From Nocardioides cremeus (GTDB lineage: Bacteria > Actinomycetota > Actinomycetes > Propionibacteriales > Nocardioidaceae): DNA of 64,000 nt. Position numbers and translations under genes: made by a program. Shown here piece after piece: positions 31,905 to 40,798 of this stretch. The notes beneath the pieces are model-generated. The model did no database searches. It worked only from the letters and a program-made list of their open reading frames with translations, and was not told the DNA's origin. Location of the stretch: assembly GCF_030518195.1 (NCBI RefSeq), contig NZ_JAULSC010000003.1:62001-126000 (forward strand), read 5' to 3'. Each line of letters begins with the position of its first letter. The first letter of the stretch is position 1.

Positions 31905-34538
31905 TCAGCCGGTCACCCCGCGCGCGGCGGTGCCGCGCGGGTTCTTGGGCGTGCTGCTCGGGTCGAGGGGGTCGCTGCCGGCAGCGATCTCCTTGCCGTC
32001 GCTGGCGCCGCCGTCGTCGGTGTCGCGGTCACAGGGGTTGGTCTTGAACTTCTTGATCTCGCGCCGGTCGCTGAGCCCGTCCTTGTCGGTGTCCTTCTTG
32101 CGCGGGTTGGTCGGGCACTTGTCGTAGCGCTTGTTGGCCAGGCCCTTGATCTCGCGCCGGTCGTTGAGCCCGTCCTTGTCGGTGTCGGAGCGGTGCGGCT
32201 TGGTCCGGAAGCGCTTGACCTCGCGGCCGTCGTTGAGACCGTCGCCGTCGGTGTCCTTCTTGAGCGGGTCGGCCTTGGTCTCGAAGACCTCGAAGCCGTC
32301 CTCGAGGCCGTCGTCGTCGGTGTCGGGGTCGAGGGGGTCGGTGGCGAAGGTGTTGACCTCGGCCCCGTCCTCGAGGCCGTCGTCGTCGGTGTCGGCGTCG
32401 AGCGGGTCGGTGCCGTGCGTGTCGACCTCGGCGCCGTCGAGGAGCGTGTCGTCGTCGGTGTCGGGGTCGGTGGGGTCGGTGCCGAGCGCCAGCTCCTCGA
32501 CGTCGGTCAGGCCGTCCTGGTCGGTGTCCAGCACCGAGCCGTCGGTGTCGTCGCCGGCGTCGTTGGGGTCGGTGCCGGCCTCGACCTCGTCACCGTCGCT
32601 CACGCCTCCGTCGTCGGAGTCGGCGTCGGTGGGGTCGGTGGGCTCGTTGTCGAAGGAGTCGTTCTCGGAGCCGGTGACCTCCTCGCCGTTGCTCAGGCCG
32701 TCGGCGTCGGCGTCCTCGTCGAAGTCGGAGGTGCCGTCACCGTCGGTGTCGGGGTCGTTGGGGTCGGTGCCGGTCTGGTCGATCTCCTGGCCGTCGGTGA
32801 GTCCGTCGTCGTCGGAGTCGGCGTCGGTGGGGTCGGTGGGCTCGTTGCCGTAGCCGTCGTTCTCCGAGCCGCTGGTCTCCTCGGCATCGGTGATCCCGTC
32901 GCCGTCGGTGTCGCCGTCGGGGTCGGTGCCGTCGTCGCCGTCGTCACCGGCGTCGTTGGGGTCGGTCGCGGGGTCGGCGCCGGTCTCATCACCGTCGCTG
33001 GAGCCGCCGTCGTCGCTGTCGGCGTCGTTGGGGTCGGTGGGCTCGTTGCCGAAGGCGTCGTTCTCGGAACCGCTGGTCTCCTGGCCGTCGGTGAGGCCGT
33101 CGTCGTCGGAGTCGGCGTCGGTGGGGTCGGTGGGCTCGTTGTCGAAGGAGTCGTTCTCGGAGCCGGTGACCTCCTCGCCGTTGCTCAGGCCGTCGGCGTC
33201 GGCGTCCTCGTCGAAGTCGGAGGTGCCGTCACCGTCGGTGTCGGGGTCGTTGGGGTCGGTGCCGGTCTGGTCGATCTCCTGGCCGTCAGTGAGGCCGTCG
33301 TCGTCGGAGTCGGCGTCGGTGGGGTCGGTGGGCTCGTTGCCGTAGCCGTCGTTCTCGGAGCCGGTGACCTCCTCCAGGTTGGTGACCTGGTCGCCGTCGG
33401 CGTCCTCGTCGCCGTCGGGCGTGCCGTCGTCGTCGGTGTCGGGGTCCTGGGGGTCGGTGCCGATGACCTCCTCGACGTCGTCGGTCAGCCCGTCGCCGTC
33501 GGAGTCGGGAGCGCTGCCGCAGGTGACGCCGCCGGCCGGGGCGGTGACCTGCGCGGCCATCGGGAAGAGGTCGATCTCGGCCACGTCGACCAGCCCGCCC
33601 AGCGTCACCTTGAGGTGCAGGGCGGTCGCCTCGGCGACGATCTTCGTCGGCGTCCGCTCACTGACCACCAGCTGACCGGCCGACAGCTCGACGAGCATGC
33701 CGGCCTCGGCGGGCAGGCTGGCGGCCCCGTCGGCGAGGTCCACGACCTCGCCGCCGATGGCGACCAGGGGAGCCGTGTACGTCGCCCGGGTGCCGTCGGC
33801 GGTGCCGTCGCTCTCGACGACGAGCTCGGGCGCGGTCAGCACCTCGACGACCTGCTGGCCGCCGATGGAGAGGTCCACGGTGCTGCCTCTCACGCTGCTG
33901 ACCACGGTGCGGCCGCCGTCGGGGCGGCCGTTGGCGACCAGACGGGTGGACTGCGAGGTGGCGGCCACGCCGGGCAGCTGGACCAGCCCGAGCAGGTCGA
34001 CGTCGGCCGTCGAGACCCTCGAGGTGGTCACCGGCACCGGGCCGGGCAGGCACAGGCCGCTGTCGAGGAAGCGGGCGTGCGCCGAGGCGTTGGAGAGCCC
34101 GATGGCCAGCGGGTCGAGGGTGTCGGCCGGGAGCAGGGAGTCGGTGGCCGGGGCGTCGTTGCTGGGCGGCGCCTCCTGGTGCGCGTCGGCGAGCACGGCG
34201 TCGAGCTCCCCGAGCGGGAGGGCGGTCAGCAGGGAGCCGTCGATGTTGCGGGCGTCGGCCACCGCGCGCGGCGCCGTGGCGGCCATGGTGCCGGTGACCT
34301 GGGCGACCCCGGCGTCGACGGCGGAGACGCCGAGCTGCGGCACCGACAGGGCGGTCACGCGGGCGACCTCGCCGGTGGCCGACGAGGTCGCGCCGACCGG
34401 CACCGGCAGCTGGTCGGCCTGGGCGGCGGGCACGGCGGTCAGGGAGTAGAGGGCAGCGGTCGAGAGCGCGACCCCCACGGAGAGGGGACGCAGGGGGCGG
34501 GGACGTCCGCGGCGTGCGCGACGTGGATCGGTCGTCAT
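31905..34538 (-). CDS. secreted thrombospondin type-3 repeat calcium-binding protein
   Basis: 877 residues from ATG 34538, with AGGAG 7 nt upstream. A Sec signal peptide (basic RRARRGRPRP, a hydrophobic core, cleavage near AQA-DQ at about residue 42) precedes a unique domain of about 280 residues rich in Val/Ala. From about residue 330 to the end runs an array of TSP type-3 motifs of the form DxDxDGL.D..E with GTDP.DPDTD linkers, which bind Ca2+. The last quarter is more basic (KKDTDGDGLNDGREVKRF). There is no LPXTG motif and no C-terminal helix, so it is either free or held by charge. It contains a 260-bp internal DNA duplication. Confidence 0.88.
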   Translation of the reverse strand: MTTDPRRARRGRPRPLRPLSVGVALSTAALYSLTAVPAAQADQLPVPVGATSSATGEVARVTALSVPQLGVSAVDAGVAQVTGTMAATAPRAVADARNIDGSLLTALPLGELDAVLADAHQEAPPSNDAPATDSLLPADTLDPLAIGLSNASAHARFLDSGLCLPGPVPVTTSRVSTADVDLLGLVQLPGVAATSQSTRLVANGRPDGGRTVVSSVRGSTVDLSIGGQQVVEVLTAPELVVESDGTADGTRATYTAPLVAIGGEVVDLADGAASLPAEAGMLVELSAGQLVVSERTPTKIVAEATALHLKVTLGGLVDVAEIDLFPMAAQVTAPAGGVTCGSAPDSDGDGLTDDVEEVIGTDPQDPDTDDDGTPDGDEDADGDQVTNLEEVTGSENDGYGNEPTDPTDADSDDDGLTDGQEIDQTGTDPNDPDTDGDGTSDFDEDADADGLSNGEEVTGSENDSFDNEPTDPTDADSDDDGLTDGQETSGSENDAFGNEPTDPNDADSDDGGSSDGDETGADPATDPNDAGDDGDDGTDPDGDTDGDGITDAEETSGSENDGYGNEPTDPTDADSDDDGLTDGQEIDQTGTDPNDPDTDGDGTSDFDEDADADGLSNGEEVTGSENDSFDNEPTDPTDADSDDGGVSDGDEVEAGTDPNDAGDDTDGSVLDTDQDGLTDVEELALGTDPTDPDTDDDTLLDGAEVDTHGTDPLDADTDDDGLEDGAEVNTFATDPLDPDTDDDGLEDGFEVFETKADPLKKDTDGDGLNDGREVKRFRTKPHRSDTDKDGLNDRREIKGLANKRYDKCPTNPRKKDTDKDGLSDRREIKKFKTNPCDRDTDDGGASDGKEIAAGSDPLDPSSTPKNPRGTAARGVTG
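32611..32870. repeat. 260-bp direct repeat within the TSP3 gene, copy 1
   Basis: It matches 33103-33362 with about three mismatches by eye. The offset is 492 bp (164 codons), which keeps reading frame. Nearby TSP3 repeats are far more divergent, so this copy is recent or kept alike by gene conversion. Confidence 0.85.
33103..33362. repeat. 260-bp direct repeat within the TSP3 gene, copy 2
   Basis: Partner of 32611-32870, in the same orientation and in frame. Confidence 0.85.
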
Positions 34539-34987
34539 GTCTGGCTCCTGGTGGTGCATCGGGGGGGGAATGGCGGGGCACGCCGCAGTGCCCGGCGGAG
34601 CTGACCAGTTCGGAGGGAGCGGTGACGGGTCGGCCTGCGGCATCGGGGGGCGCACCGGGCAGTCCTGGGGGAGGACCGGTGCGACCCCGTCGTGCTGGGT
34701 CCGTACCCAGAGGTACCGTCGGTATGCAGAGGGCTCCTTACCGGTCTGGACCAGTGGGTGCCGTGCTGGTTGGACGGGGCTGCGACGCGCGGCGTACGCT
34801 GTTACAGCGCCTGGAGTCTGCCTTGGTCCCATACGGAGCGGACCTGGCTCACCGCCGCCCGGCCTCGCCGGCCGGGTTCGTCGCAGCCGCACCCCTCACG
34901 GTGCCGGCACAGCGTCGTCGGTGGTGGACGAGGACCCCCGGTGCACGTCCGCACGATCCCTGACCACGTGAAGGTTCCACTTCCCTT
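34539..34987. promoter_or_regulatory. 449-bp divergent intergenic region, TSP3 gene and rpsA
   Basis: No gene is supported here. Candidate rpsA promoter: TACGCT at about 34795-34800, with TTGGAC roughly 19 bp before it. That would give a leader of about 180 nt, in keeping with the regulated leaders of S1 mRNAs. GAAGG stands 12 nt before the rpsA ATG. GGTACCGTCGGTATGC near 34710 has partial dyad symmetry and may belong to the TSP3 promoter. Confidence 0.4.
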
Positions 34988-36490
34988 ATGACGAGCACCA
35001 TCTCCACTCTTCCTGACTACGACGCGCCGCAGATCGCGATCAACGACATCGGGTCGGAAGAGGACTTCCTCGCCGCGATCGACGCGACCATCAAGTACTT
35101 CAACGACGGCGACATCGTCGACGGCACCATCGTCAAGGTGGACCGCGACGAGGTCCTGCTTGACATCGGCTACAAGACCGAGGGCGTCATCCCCTCGCGC
35201 GAGCTGTCGATCAAGCACGACGTCGACCCCAACGAGGTCGTCGCCGTCGGCGACAAGGTCGAGGCCCTCGTCCTCCAGAAGGAGGACAAGGAAGGCCGCC
35301 TGATCCTGTCCAAGAAGCGCGCGCAGTACGAGCGGGCCTGGGGCACCATCGAGCAGGTCAAGGAGGAGGACGGCGTCGTCGAGGGCACCGTCATCGAGGT
35401 CGTCAAGGGCGGCCTCATCCTCGACATCGGCCTGCGCGGCTTCCTGCCCGCCTCGCTGGTGGAGATGCGTCGCGTCCGCGACCTGCAGCCCTACGTGGGC
35501 CAGACGCTCGAGGCGAAGATCATCGAGCTCGACAAGAACCGCAACAACGTGGTCCTCTCGCGCCGCGCCTGGCTCGAGCAGACCCAGTCCGAGGTCCGCC
35601 ACGGCTTCCTCACCCAGCTGCAGAAGGGCCAGATCCGCAAGGGTGTCGTGTCCTCGATCGTCAACTTCGGTGCCTTCGTGGACCTCGGTGGCGTCGACGG
35701 CCTCGTGCACGTCTCGGAGCTGTCCTGGAAGCACATCGACCACCCCTCCGAGGTCGTGGCCGTGGGCGACGAGGTCACCGTCGAGGTCCTCGACGTCGAC
35801 ATGGACCGCGAGCGGGTCTCGCTGTCGCTCAAGGCGACGCAGGAGGACCCCTGGCAGCACTTCGCCCGCACCCACCAGATCGGTCAGATCGTGCCCGGCA
35901 AGGTCACCAAGCTGGTGCCCTTCGGCTCGTTCGTCCGCGTCGAGGAGGGCATCGAGGGCCTGGTGCACATCTCCGAGCTGGCCGAGCGCCACGTGGAGAT
36001 CCCCGAGCAGGTCGTCCAGGTCAACGACGACGTCATGGTCAAGATCATCGACATCGACCTCGAGCGTCGCCGGATCTCGCTGTCGCTCAAGCAGGCCAAC
36101 GAGACCGCTGCCGCGGCGGACGTCGAGGAGTTCGACCCGACGCTGTACGGCATGACCGCGACCTACGACGAGCAGGGCAACTACGTCTACCCCGAGGGCT
36201 TCGACCCCGAGACGGGCGAGTGGCTCGAGGGCTTCGACGACCAGCGCGCCGTCTGGGAGGAGCAGTACGCCAAGGCGCACGCTCGCTGGGAGGCCCACGT
36301 CAAGCAGCAGGCCGAGGCCAAGGTGGCCGAGGTCGAGGCCGGCGAGGCCACCTCGTACTCCAGCGGCGGTGCCAGCAGCAGCAGCACCGACGAGGTCGAG
36401 GGCGACGAGACCGACAGCGGCTCCGGCTCGCTGGCTTCCGACGAGGCGCTGCAGGCGCTGCGCGAGAAGCTCACCGGCGGCGGCAACTGA
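34988..36490 (+). CDS. rpsA: 30S ribosomal protein S1
   Basis: 500 residues from ATG 34988. Four S1 RNA-binding domains are seen, at about residues 35-105, 123-188, 209-277 and 294-363. They show GTIVKVDRDEVLLDIGYKTEG, GGLILDIGLRGFLPASLVEM, GVVSSIVNFGAFVDLGGVDG and GKVTKLVPFGSFVRVEEGIEG. The four-domain form with an acidic Ser/Gly-rich tail is typical of actinobacteria, as opposed to six domains in E. coli. It helps mRNA binding to the 30S subunit. It stands alone with its own terminator. Confidence 0.97.
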   Translation: MTSTISTLPDYDAPQIAINDIGSEEDFLAAIDATIKYFNDGDIVDGTIVKVDRDEVLLDIGYKTEGVIPSRELSIKHDVDPNEVVAVGDKVEALVLQKEDKEGRLILSKKRAQYERAWGTIEQVKEEDGVVEGTVIEVVKGGLILDIGLRGFLPASLVEMRRVRDLQPYVGQTLEAKIIELDKNRNNVVLSRRAWLEQTQSEVRHGFLTQLQKGQIRKGVVSSIVNFGAFVDLGGVDGLVHVSELSWKHIDHPSEVVAVGDEVTVEVLDVDMDRERVSLSLKATQEDPWQHFARTHQIGQIVPGKVTKLVPFGSFVRVEEGIEGLVHISELAERHVEIPEQVVQVNDDVMVKIIDIDLERRRISLSLKQANETAAAADVEEFDPTLYGMTATYDEQGNYVYPEGFDPETGEWLEGFDDQRAVWEEQYAKAHARWEAHVKQQAEAKVAEVEAGEATSYSSGGASSSSTDEVEGDETDSGSGSLASDEALQALREKLTGGGN

Positions 36491-36535
36491 TCGGCTGAAC
36501 CCCAGCCGGTCGGCGCCACGCTGACCTGACGACGA

Positions 36536-36569
36536 GGGCCCGGTCACCGAGAGGTGACCGGGCCCTTGT
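36536..36569 (+). terminator. intrinsic terminator of rpsA
   Basis: GGGCCCGGTCACC, loop GAGA, perfect 13-bp complement, then TTGT. It lies 45 bp after the rpsA stop. Confidence 0.85.
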
Positions 36570-36591
36570 CGCGTCCGCGGACGCCGCCGGC

Positions 36592-36759
36592 TCAGTGGTA
36601 CCAGGAGCCGGAGTGGTCGAACGGCTCGTCCGGGTGGCTCCTGGGCGGGCGGTAGTCGGTGTGGAAGAAGGGGTCGTCGGCGTCGATGACCTCGAGGAGC
36701 GCCAGTGCGACGCCCGTGACCAGCAGGACCAGGGTGATGAAGAAGAGTAGCTCGCTCAT
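36592..36759 (-). CDS. 55-residue single-pass membrane protein, unknown
   Basis: It reads from ATG 36759 with CAGGA 8 nt upstream. MSELLFFITLVLLVTGVALALLEVID gives one membrane helix at residues 4-23, followed by a polar, acidic and Pro/His-rich tail ending DHSGSWYH. GC-rich third positions hold throughout. It is convergent with rpsA and divergent from the AraC-type gene, whose paired palindromes lie within its upstream region, so the two may be co-regulated. I recognise no family. Confidence 0.6.
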   Translation of the reverse strand: MSELLFFITLVLLVTGVALALLEVIDADDPFFHTDYRPPRSHPDEPFDHSGSWYH

Positions 36760-36787
36760 GGCAGTAATCCTGCGCCTGAACTGATCC

Positions 36788-36840
36788 TGCCACCAGTGGC
36801 AGAGATGTCAGGTGTCGACGTTTTCCTGCCATCCGTGGCA
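36788..36840. promoter_or_regulatory. two TGCCA-N4-TGGCA palindromes between the AraC regulator and the small membrane gene
   Basis: TGCCACCAGTGGCA (36788-36801) and TGCCATCCGTGGCA (36827-36840) share both arms and differ only in the spacer. Their centres are 39 bp apart. The second ends 10 nt before the regulator ATG, over its likely -10 region (CACACT). They look like paired operators of the adjacent AraC-family protein. Confidence 0.65.
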
Positions 36841-36850
36841 CACTGGCGCC

Positions 36851-37795
36851 ATGCTCGGCAACGTCGCGGTCCTCGTCTACGACGGGGTCGCGCCCTTCGA
36901 GCTCGGCGTGGTCTGCGAGGCGTTCGGGGTCGACCGGCGAGACGACGGCGTGCCCCTGGTCGACTTCGCCGTGTGCGCACCGCGACCAGGACAGGTCGCG
37001 ACGGACGGCGGCTTCTCGATCGTGGTCGAGCACGGGCTGGACCGGCTCGAGCAGGCCGACCTGGTCTGCGTGCCGGCGATGCCGCGCGCTCCCGGTCTCC
37101 CGGAGGGCGTCGCCGAGGCGCTGCAGCGCGTGGTGGCTCGCGGCGCGCGGGTGCTCTCGGTCTGCTCGGGCGCCTTCACGCTCGGGGAGGCGGGGCTGCT
37201 CGACGGCCGGGCCTGCACGACGCACTGGCGGCACACGACCGAGCTCGCCGAGCGGTTCCCCCTGGCGCAGGTGGTGCCCGAGGTCCTGTACGTCGACGCC
37301 GGCCAGGTCGTGACCGGCGCCGGCACCGCGGCCGGCATCGACGCCTGCCTGCACCTGTGGCGCCAGGAGCACGGGTCCCGGGTCGCCGGAGCGGTCGCCA
37401 GGCGGATGGTGGTGGCCCCGCAGCGCGACGGGGGACAGGCGCAGTTCATCGCGCGGGCCGTGCCCGACTGCGAGGCCGAGACGCTGGGCCCGCTGCTGAC
37501 GTGGATCGTCGAGCACCTCGACGAGGAGCTGGGTGTCGATGCCCTGGCGCGCCGGGCGCTGATGTCGCCGCGGACGTTCGCACGACGCTTCCGCGAGGAG
37601 ACCGGCACCACCCCGCACAGCTGGGTGACCCACCAGCGGGTGGCCGCGGCCGAGGAGCTGCTCGAGCGCAGCGACCTGTCGGTCGAGCAGGTCGCCGCCC
37701 GGGTCGGCTTCGGCAACGCCGCCACGCTGCGCCAGCAGTTCAGCCGGGTGCGGGGGATCAGCCCGCAGCAGTACCGGCGCCAGTTCGCCTGCTGA
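36851..37795 (+). CDS. GlxA/FtrA-type AraC-family regulator with DJ-1/PfpI domain
   Basis: 314 residues from ATG 36851. Residues 1-185 form a DJ-1/PfpI amidotransferase-like domain: VAVLVYDGVAPFELGVVCEAFG, and VLSVCSGAFTLGEAGLLDGRAC with the nucleophile-elbow Cys. Residues 210-314 are two AraC helix-turn-helices: LARRALMSPRTFARRFREET and VAARVGFGNAATLRQQFSRV, ending QYRRQF. Proteins of this design are usually transcription activators. The ligand is unknown. Two palindromes directly upstream suggest autoregulation. Confidence 0.9.
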   Translation: MLGNVAVLVYDGVAPFELGVVCEAFGVDRRDDGVPLVDFAVCAPRPGQVATDGGFSIVVEHGLDRLEQADLVCVPAMPRAPGLPEGVAEALQRVVARGARVLSVCSGAFTLGEAGLLDGRACTTHWRHTTELAERFPLAQVVPEVLYVDAGQVVTGAGTAAGIDACLHLWRQEHGSRVAGAVARRMVVAPQRDGGQAQFIARAVPDCEAETLGPLLTWIVEHLDEELGVDALARRALMSPRTFARRFREETGTTPHSWVTHQRVAAAEELLERSDLSVEQVAARVGFGNAATLRQQFSRVRGISPQQYRRQFAC

Positions 37796-37807
37796 GCCCT
37801 TCGCGGG

Positions 37808-39459
37808 TCACAGCACCAGGCCGAGGGCGAACGGGCCGATCGCGACGGTGAAGATCGTGATCAGCACGATGCCCAGCACGTTGAGCACGGCTCCGCCGCG
37901 GGCCATGTCGGCGATGCGCACCGCGCCGGTCCCGAAGACGATGGCGTTGGGCGGGGTGCCGACGGGCAGCATGAAGGCGCACGTCGCCGCGAGCGCCGCC
38001 GGGATCAGCAGGGTCACCGGGTCGACGCCGAGGCCGGCGGCGACGCCGCCGAGCACGGGGATGAAGGTCGCGGCCGTGGCGGTGTTGCTGGTGACCTCGG
38101 TCAGCAGCAGCACCAACGTGACGACGGCGGCCAGCAGCAGGACGATCGGCAGGGCGCCGAGTGCGCCCACCTGCTCACCGAACCAGGCGTCGAGCCCGTG
38201 GCGGCCACGGCGCCGGCGAGGCTGAGCCCGCCGCCGAAGAGGAGCAGCACGCCCCACGGGAGGCCGCGCTCGGCGTCGTGCCACTCCAGGGTCATCCGGC
38301 CGCGGTCGTCGCCGGGGATCAGGAACATCACCAGGCCGGCGGTGATGGCGATCGCGGTGTCGTCGAAGCCGTCGAGCCAGGGGGCCCGCTCGCCGAGGTC
38401 GCCGATGCTGGCCAGCACCCCGGGCACGACCCAGAAGAAAGCTGCGGTGGCGAAGACGGCCAGCACCACCTTCTCGCCCTGGCTGGCGGGGCCGAGGTCG
38501 TCGATCTGGGAGTCGATCAGCTCGCGTCCGCCGGGGATGGAGTCGAGCCGGAAGCGGAAGATCACCCGGGTCACCAGCAGCCAGGCGAGGGTCAGGAAGA
38601 CCACGACCAGGGGCAGGCCGAGCATCATCCACTCGGCGAAGCCGATGTCGCGGTCGAGCTCGGTGGCCAGGTAGCCCGCCACGATCGCGTTGGGCGGCGA
38701 GCCGAGCAGGGTGCCGAGCCCGCCGACGGAGGCGGCCCAGGCCACCGAGAGCAGCAGCGCGACGCCGAAGAGCCGCACGTCGGGGTCGTCGATCACCTCG
38801 TGCAGGCTCTCGCGCCCACCGAGGCGCTCGGCGAGCTCGGCCTCGTCGGTGCTCTGCCCGCTGCCGACGCTGTTCTCGACCACCAGCGCCAGCACCGACA
38901 GGGCGATCGGCAGCATCATCAGGGTGGTGGCGGTGTTGGAGACCCACATCGACAGGAAGGCCGTCGCGATCATCATCCCAAGGATGATCCGGCGCGGGTG
39001 GGTGCCGACGCGGCGCAGGGTGAGCAGGGCGATGCGCCGGTGCAGGTCCCACTTCTGCATGGCGATGGCGATCAGGAAACCGCCGAGGAAGAGGAAGACG
39101 ATGGGGTCGGCGTACGGCGCGGTCGCGTCGGGGACGGCGACGCCGTCGGTCAGTGCCGGCAGCAGGGCGATGGGCAGCAGGGCCGTGGCCGCCAGGGGGA
39201 GCGCCTCGGTCATCCACCAGGTGGCCATCAGGGCGCCGACGGCGGCGACCACGCGCCCGTCCTGGGACAGCTCGGCCCCGCCCAGGGCGACGTAGACCGC
39301 GGCGGCGATGACGACGCCGAGCACCCGCACCCCCCACGTGTGCCGGGCCGAGCGGGTGGGCCCGTCCTCGTGCTGTGCTGGGGCCGTCTGGTCCGTGCTG
39401 GTCGTCTTGCCTCCCGAGAGAGACCGGCCCAGGAAGTCAGCCGATCCGCTACACCCCAC
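37808..39459 (-). pseudogene. SLC13/DASS-family dicarboxylate or sulfate symporter, frameshifted
   Basis: Two reading frames together make one transporter. The 5' part (from 39459 to about 38200) has PYADPIVFLFLGGFLIAIAM, SMWVSNTATTLMMLPIA and GTLLGSPPNAIVAGYLA. The 3' part (to 37808) has LTEVTSNTATAATFIPVL and LPVGTPPNAIVFGTG. The two SNT/PPNA pairs are the inverted-repeat substrate sites of DASS proteins. The frames switch at 38191-38200, where one base appears missing. No ATG, GTG or TTG follows the ribosome-like GGGAGGC; an ACG stands at 39405 where a start would be expected. Two lesions favour a pseudogene, but sequencing error is possible. Confidence 0.75.
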
Positions 39460-39481
39460 ACCCCGCTCGGCCGGAGCGGGC

Positions 39482-40756
39482 TCACCCCTGACGGTGGGAC
39501 GCGAGCTGGTCGCGGCGTACCTTGCCGGTCGCCGTGCGGGGCAGGTCGGGCACGTGGGTCCAGGTCTTCGGCCGCTTGGGCGGAGCGAGGTGCTGACGGG
39601 CCCAGTCGTCGAGCTGGTCGTCGGTCGCCTCGCCCACGACCGCCGCGCAGACCCGCTGGCCCCAGTCGGGGTCGGGAGCGGCGTAGACCGCCACGTCGTC
39701 GACCGCCGGGTGCTCGCGCAGCGCGTGCTCGACCTCGAGCGGGTAGACGTTGACGCCGCCGCTGATGATCAGGTCGGTGCGTCGTCCGTCGAGGTAGAGG
39801 TAGCCGTCGTCGTCGAGGCGGCCGACGTCGCCGACGGTGAACGCCGGGCCGGCCGGCGTCTCGCGCCAGGCGGCGGCGGTCTTGTCGGGTGCGCCGTGGT
39901 ACTCGAATCGGGCATGGTCGGGCACCGTGCACCAGATGGTGCCGTCGTCGTCGACGTGGAGGCGGCGCCCGGGTCGGGCCCGCCCGACGGTGCCGGGGCG
40001 ATCGAGCCACTCCTCGCTGCGGCACGCGGTGAACTGGCCCTCGGTGGAGCCGTAGAACTCCCACGTGGTGCCAGGCGGGAAGGTCTCGAGGAGTCGTCGC
40101 TTGGTGGCCACCGGGCAGGGTGCCCCGGCGTGGGCGACGAGACGGAAGCTGCTCAGGTCGGGGGTGCCGACCTCGTCCCAGTGCGTGAAGAGGCGCTGCA
40201 GGTGCGTGGGGACGCAGAACATGGTGGTCGGGCGCTCGGCCTCGATGGCCAGGGTGACCCGGTCGGGGGCGAAGGGCCCGGGGACGACCACGCGGCCACC
40301 GGCCAGCACCGTGCCCATCGCGAACCGGAGCGGCGCGGAGTGGTACAGCGGGCTGAGGACGAGGTTGACGTCGGTGGCGGCGAACCCCCACAGCTCGCGC
40401 TCCTCCGCGACGAGCGCGGCAGCCGCGGTGGGGGAGAGCAGTCCGCTGCTGACGCCCTTGGGGGTGCCGGTGGTCCCGCTGGTGACGTGCATCGGACGAG
40501 CCCGAGGCGTCCAGCCGCTCATCGGGCCCTCGGGTCGGACGTCGTCGAGCAGCGCAGCCAGGTCGTCCTCGTCGGTGACCACCAGAGCGGGGTCGAGGCC
40601 GCCGAGGATCCGCTCGCGCTCGTACGCCGTCAGCCGCGGGTCGAGGGGCACGGGCAGGACGCCGCGAGACAGCAGCGCCATCACCGTCTCGAGGAGCAGC
40701 AGCGAGCCGGGCACCAGCAGCGCGACGCGCGATCCCTCGGGCAGCGGGGTGGGCAT
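39482..40756 (-). CDS. AMP-forming acyl-CoA synthetase/ligase, short N-terminus
   Basis: 424 residues from ATG 40756, supported by TACCAT ending 6 nt before it. Adenylation motifs are TSGTTGTPKG (P-loop), EFYGSTEGQ, GDVGRLDDDGYLYLDGR and the C-terminal catalytic Lys in RTATGKVRR. The family activates a carboxylate with ATP and couples it to CoA. It lacks roughly 60-80 N-terminal residues found in typical members, yet all catalytic motifs are present. The substrate is unknown. It follows the broken transporter, with which it could once have formed a uptake-activation pair. Confidence 0.85.
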   Translation of the reverse strand: MPTPLPEGSRVALLVPGSLLLLETVMALLSRGVLPVPLDPRLTAYERERILGGLDPALVVTDEDDLAALLDDVRPEGPMSGWTPRARPMHVTSGTTGTPKGVSSGLLSPTAAAALVAEERELWGFAATDVNLVLSPLYHSAPLRFAMGTVLAGGRVVVPGPFAPDRVTLAIEAERPTTMFCVPTHLQRLFTHWDEVGTPDLSSFRLVAHAGAPCPVATKRRLLETFPPGTTWEFYGSTEGQFTACRSEEWLDRPGTVGRARPGRRLHVDDDGTIWCTVPDHARFEYHGAPDKTAAAWRETPAGPAFTVGDVGRLDDDGYLYLDGRRTDLIISGGVNVYPLEVEHALREHPAVDDVAVYAAPDPDWGQRVCAAVVGEATDDQLDDWARQHLAPPKRPKTWTHVPDLPRTATGKVRRDQLASHRQG

Positions 40757-40798
40757 GGGCCGATGGTAGGTGGGGACGTGCAGCTGCCGGTGGGCGGT

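Noticed and set aside
32300..33500. Regular short repeats that might suggest a CRISPR array
   Set aside because: The repeats keep a codon frame and encode TSP3 motifs; there are no unique spacers of even length and no cas genes.
31758..34604. A 948-codon frame opposite the TSP3 gene, full of GVGVGGVGG-type repeats
   Set aside because: It is the reverse reading of Asp-rich TSP3 repeats. The minus strand has a signal peptide, ribosome site and Ca-binding motifs.
34539..34987. A tRNA or small structured RNA before rpsA
   Set aside because: No clear cloverleaf or conserved riboswitch core could be folded by eye; only weak dyads and a possible promoter are visible.
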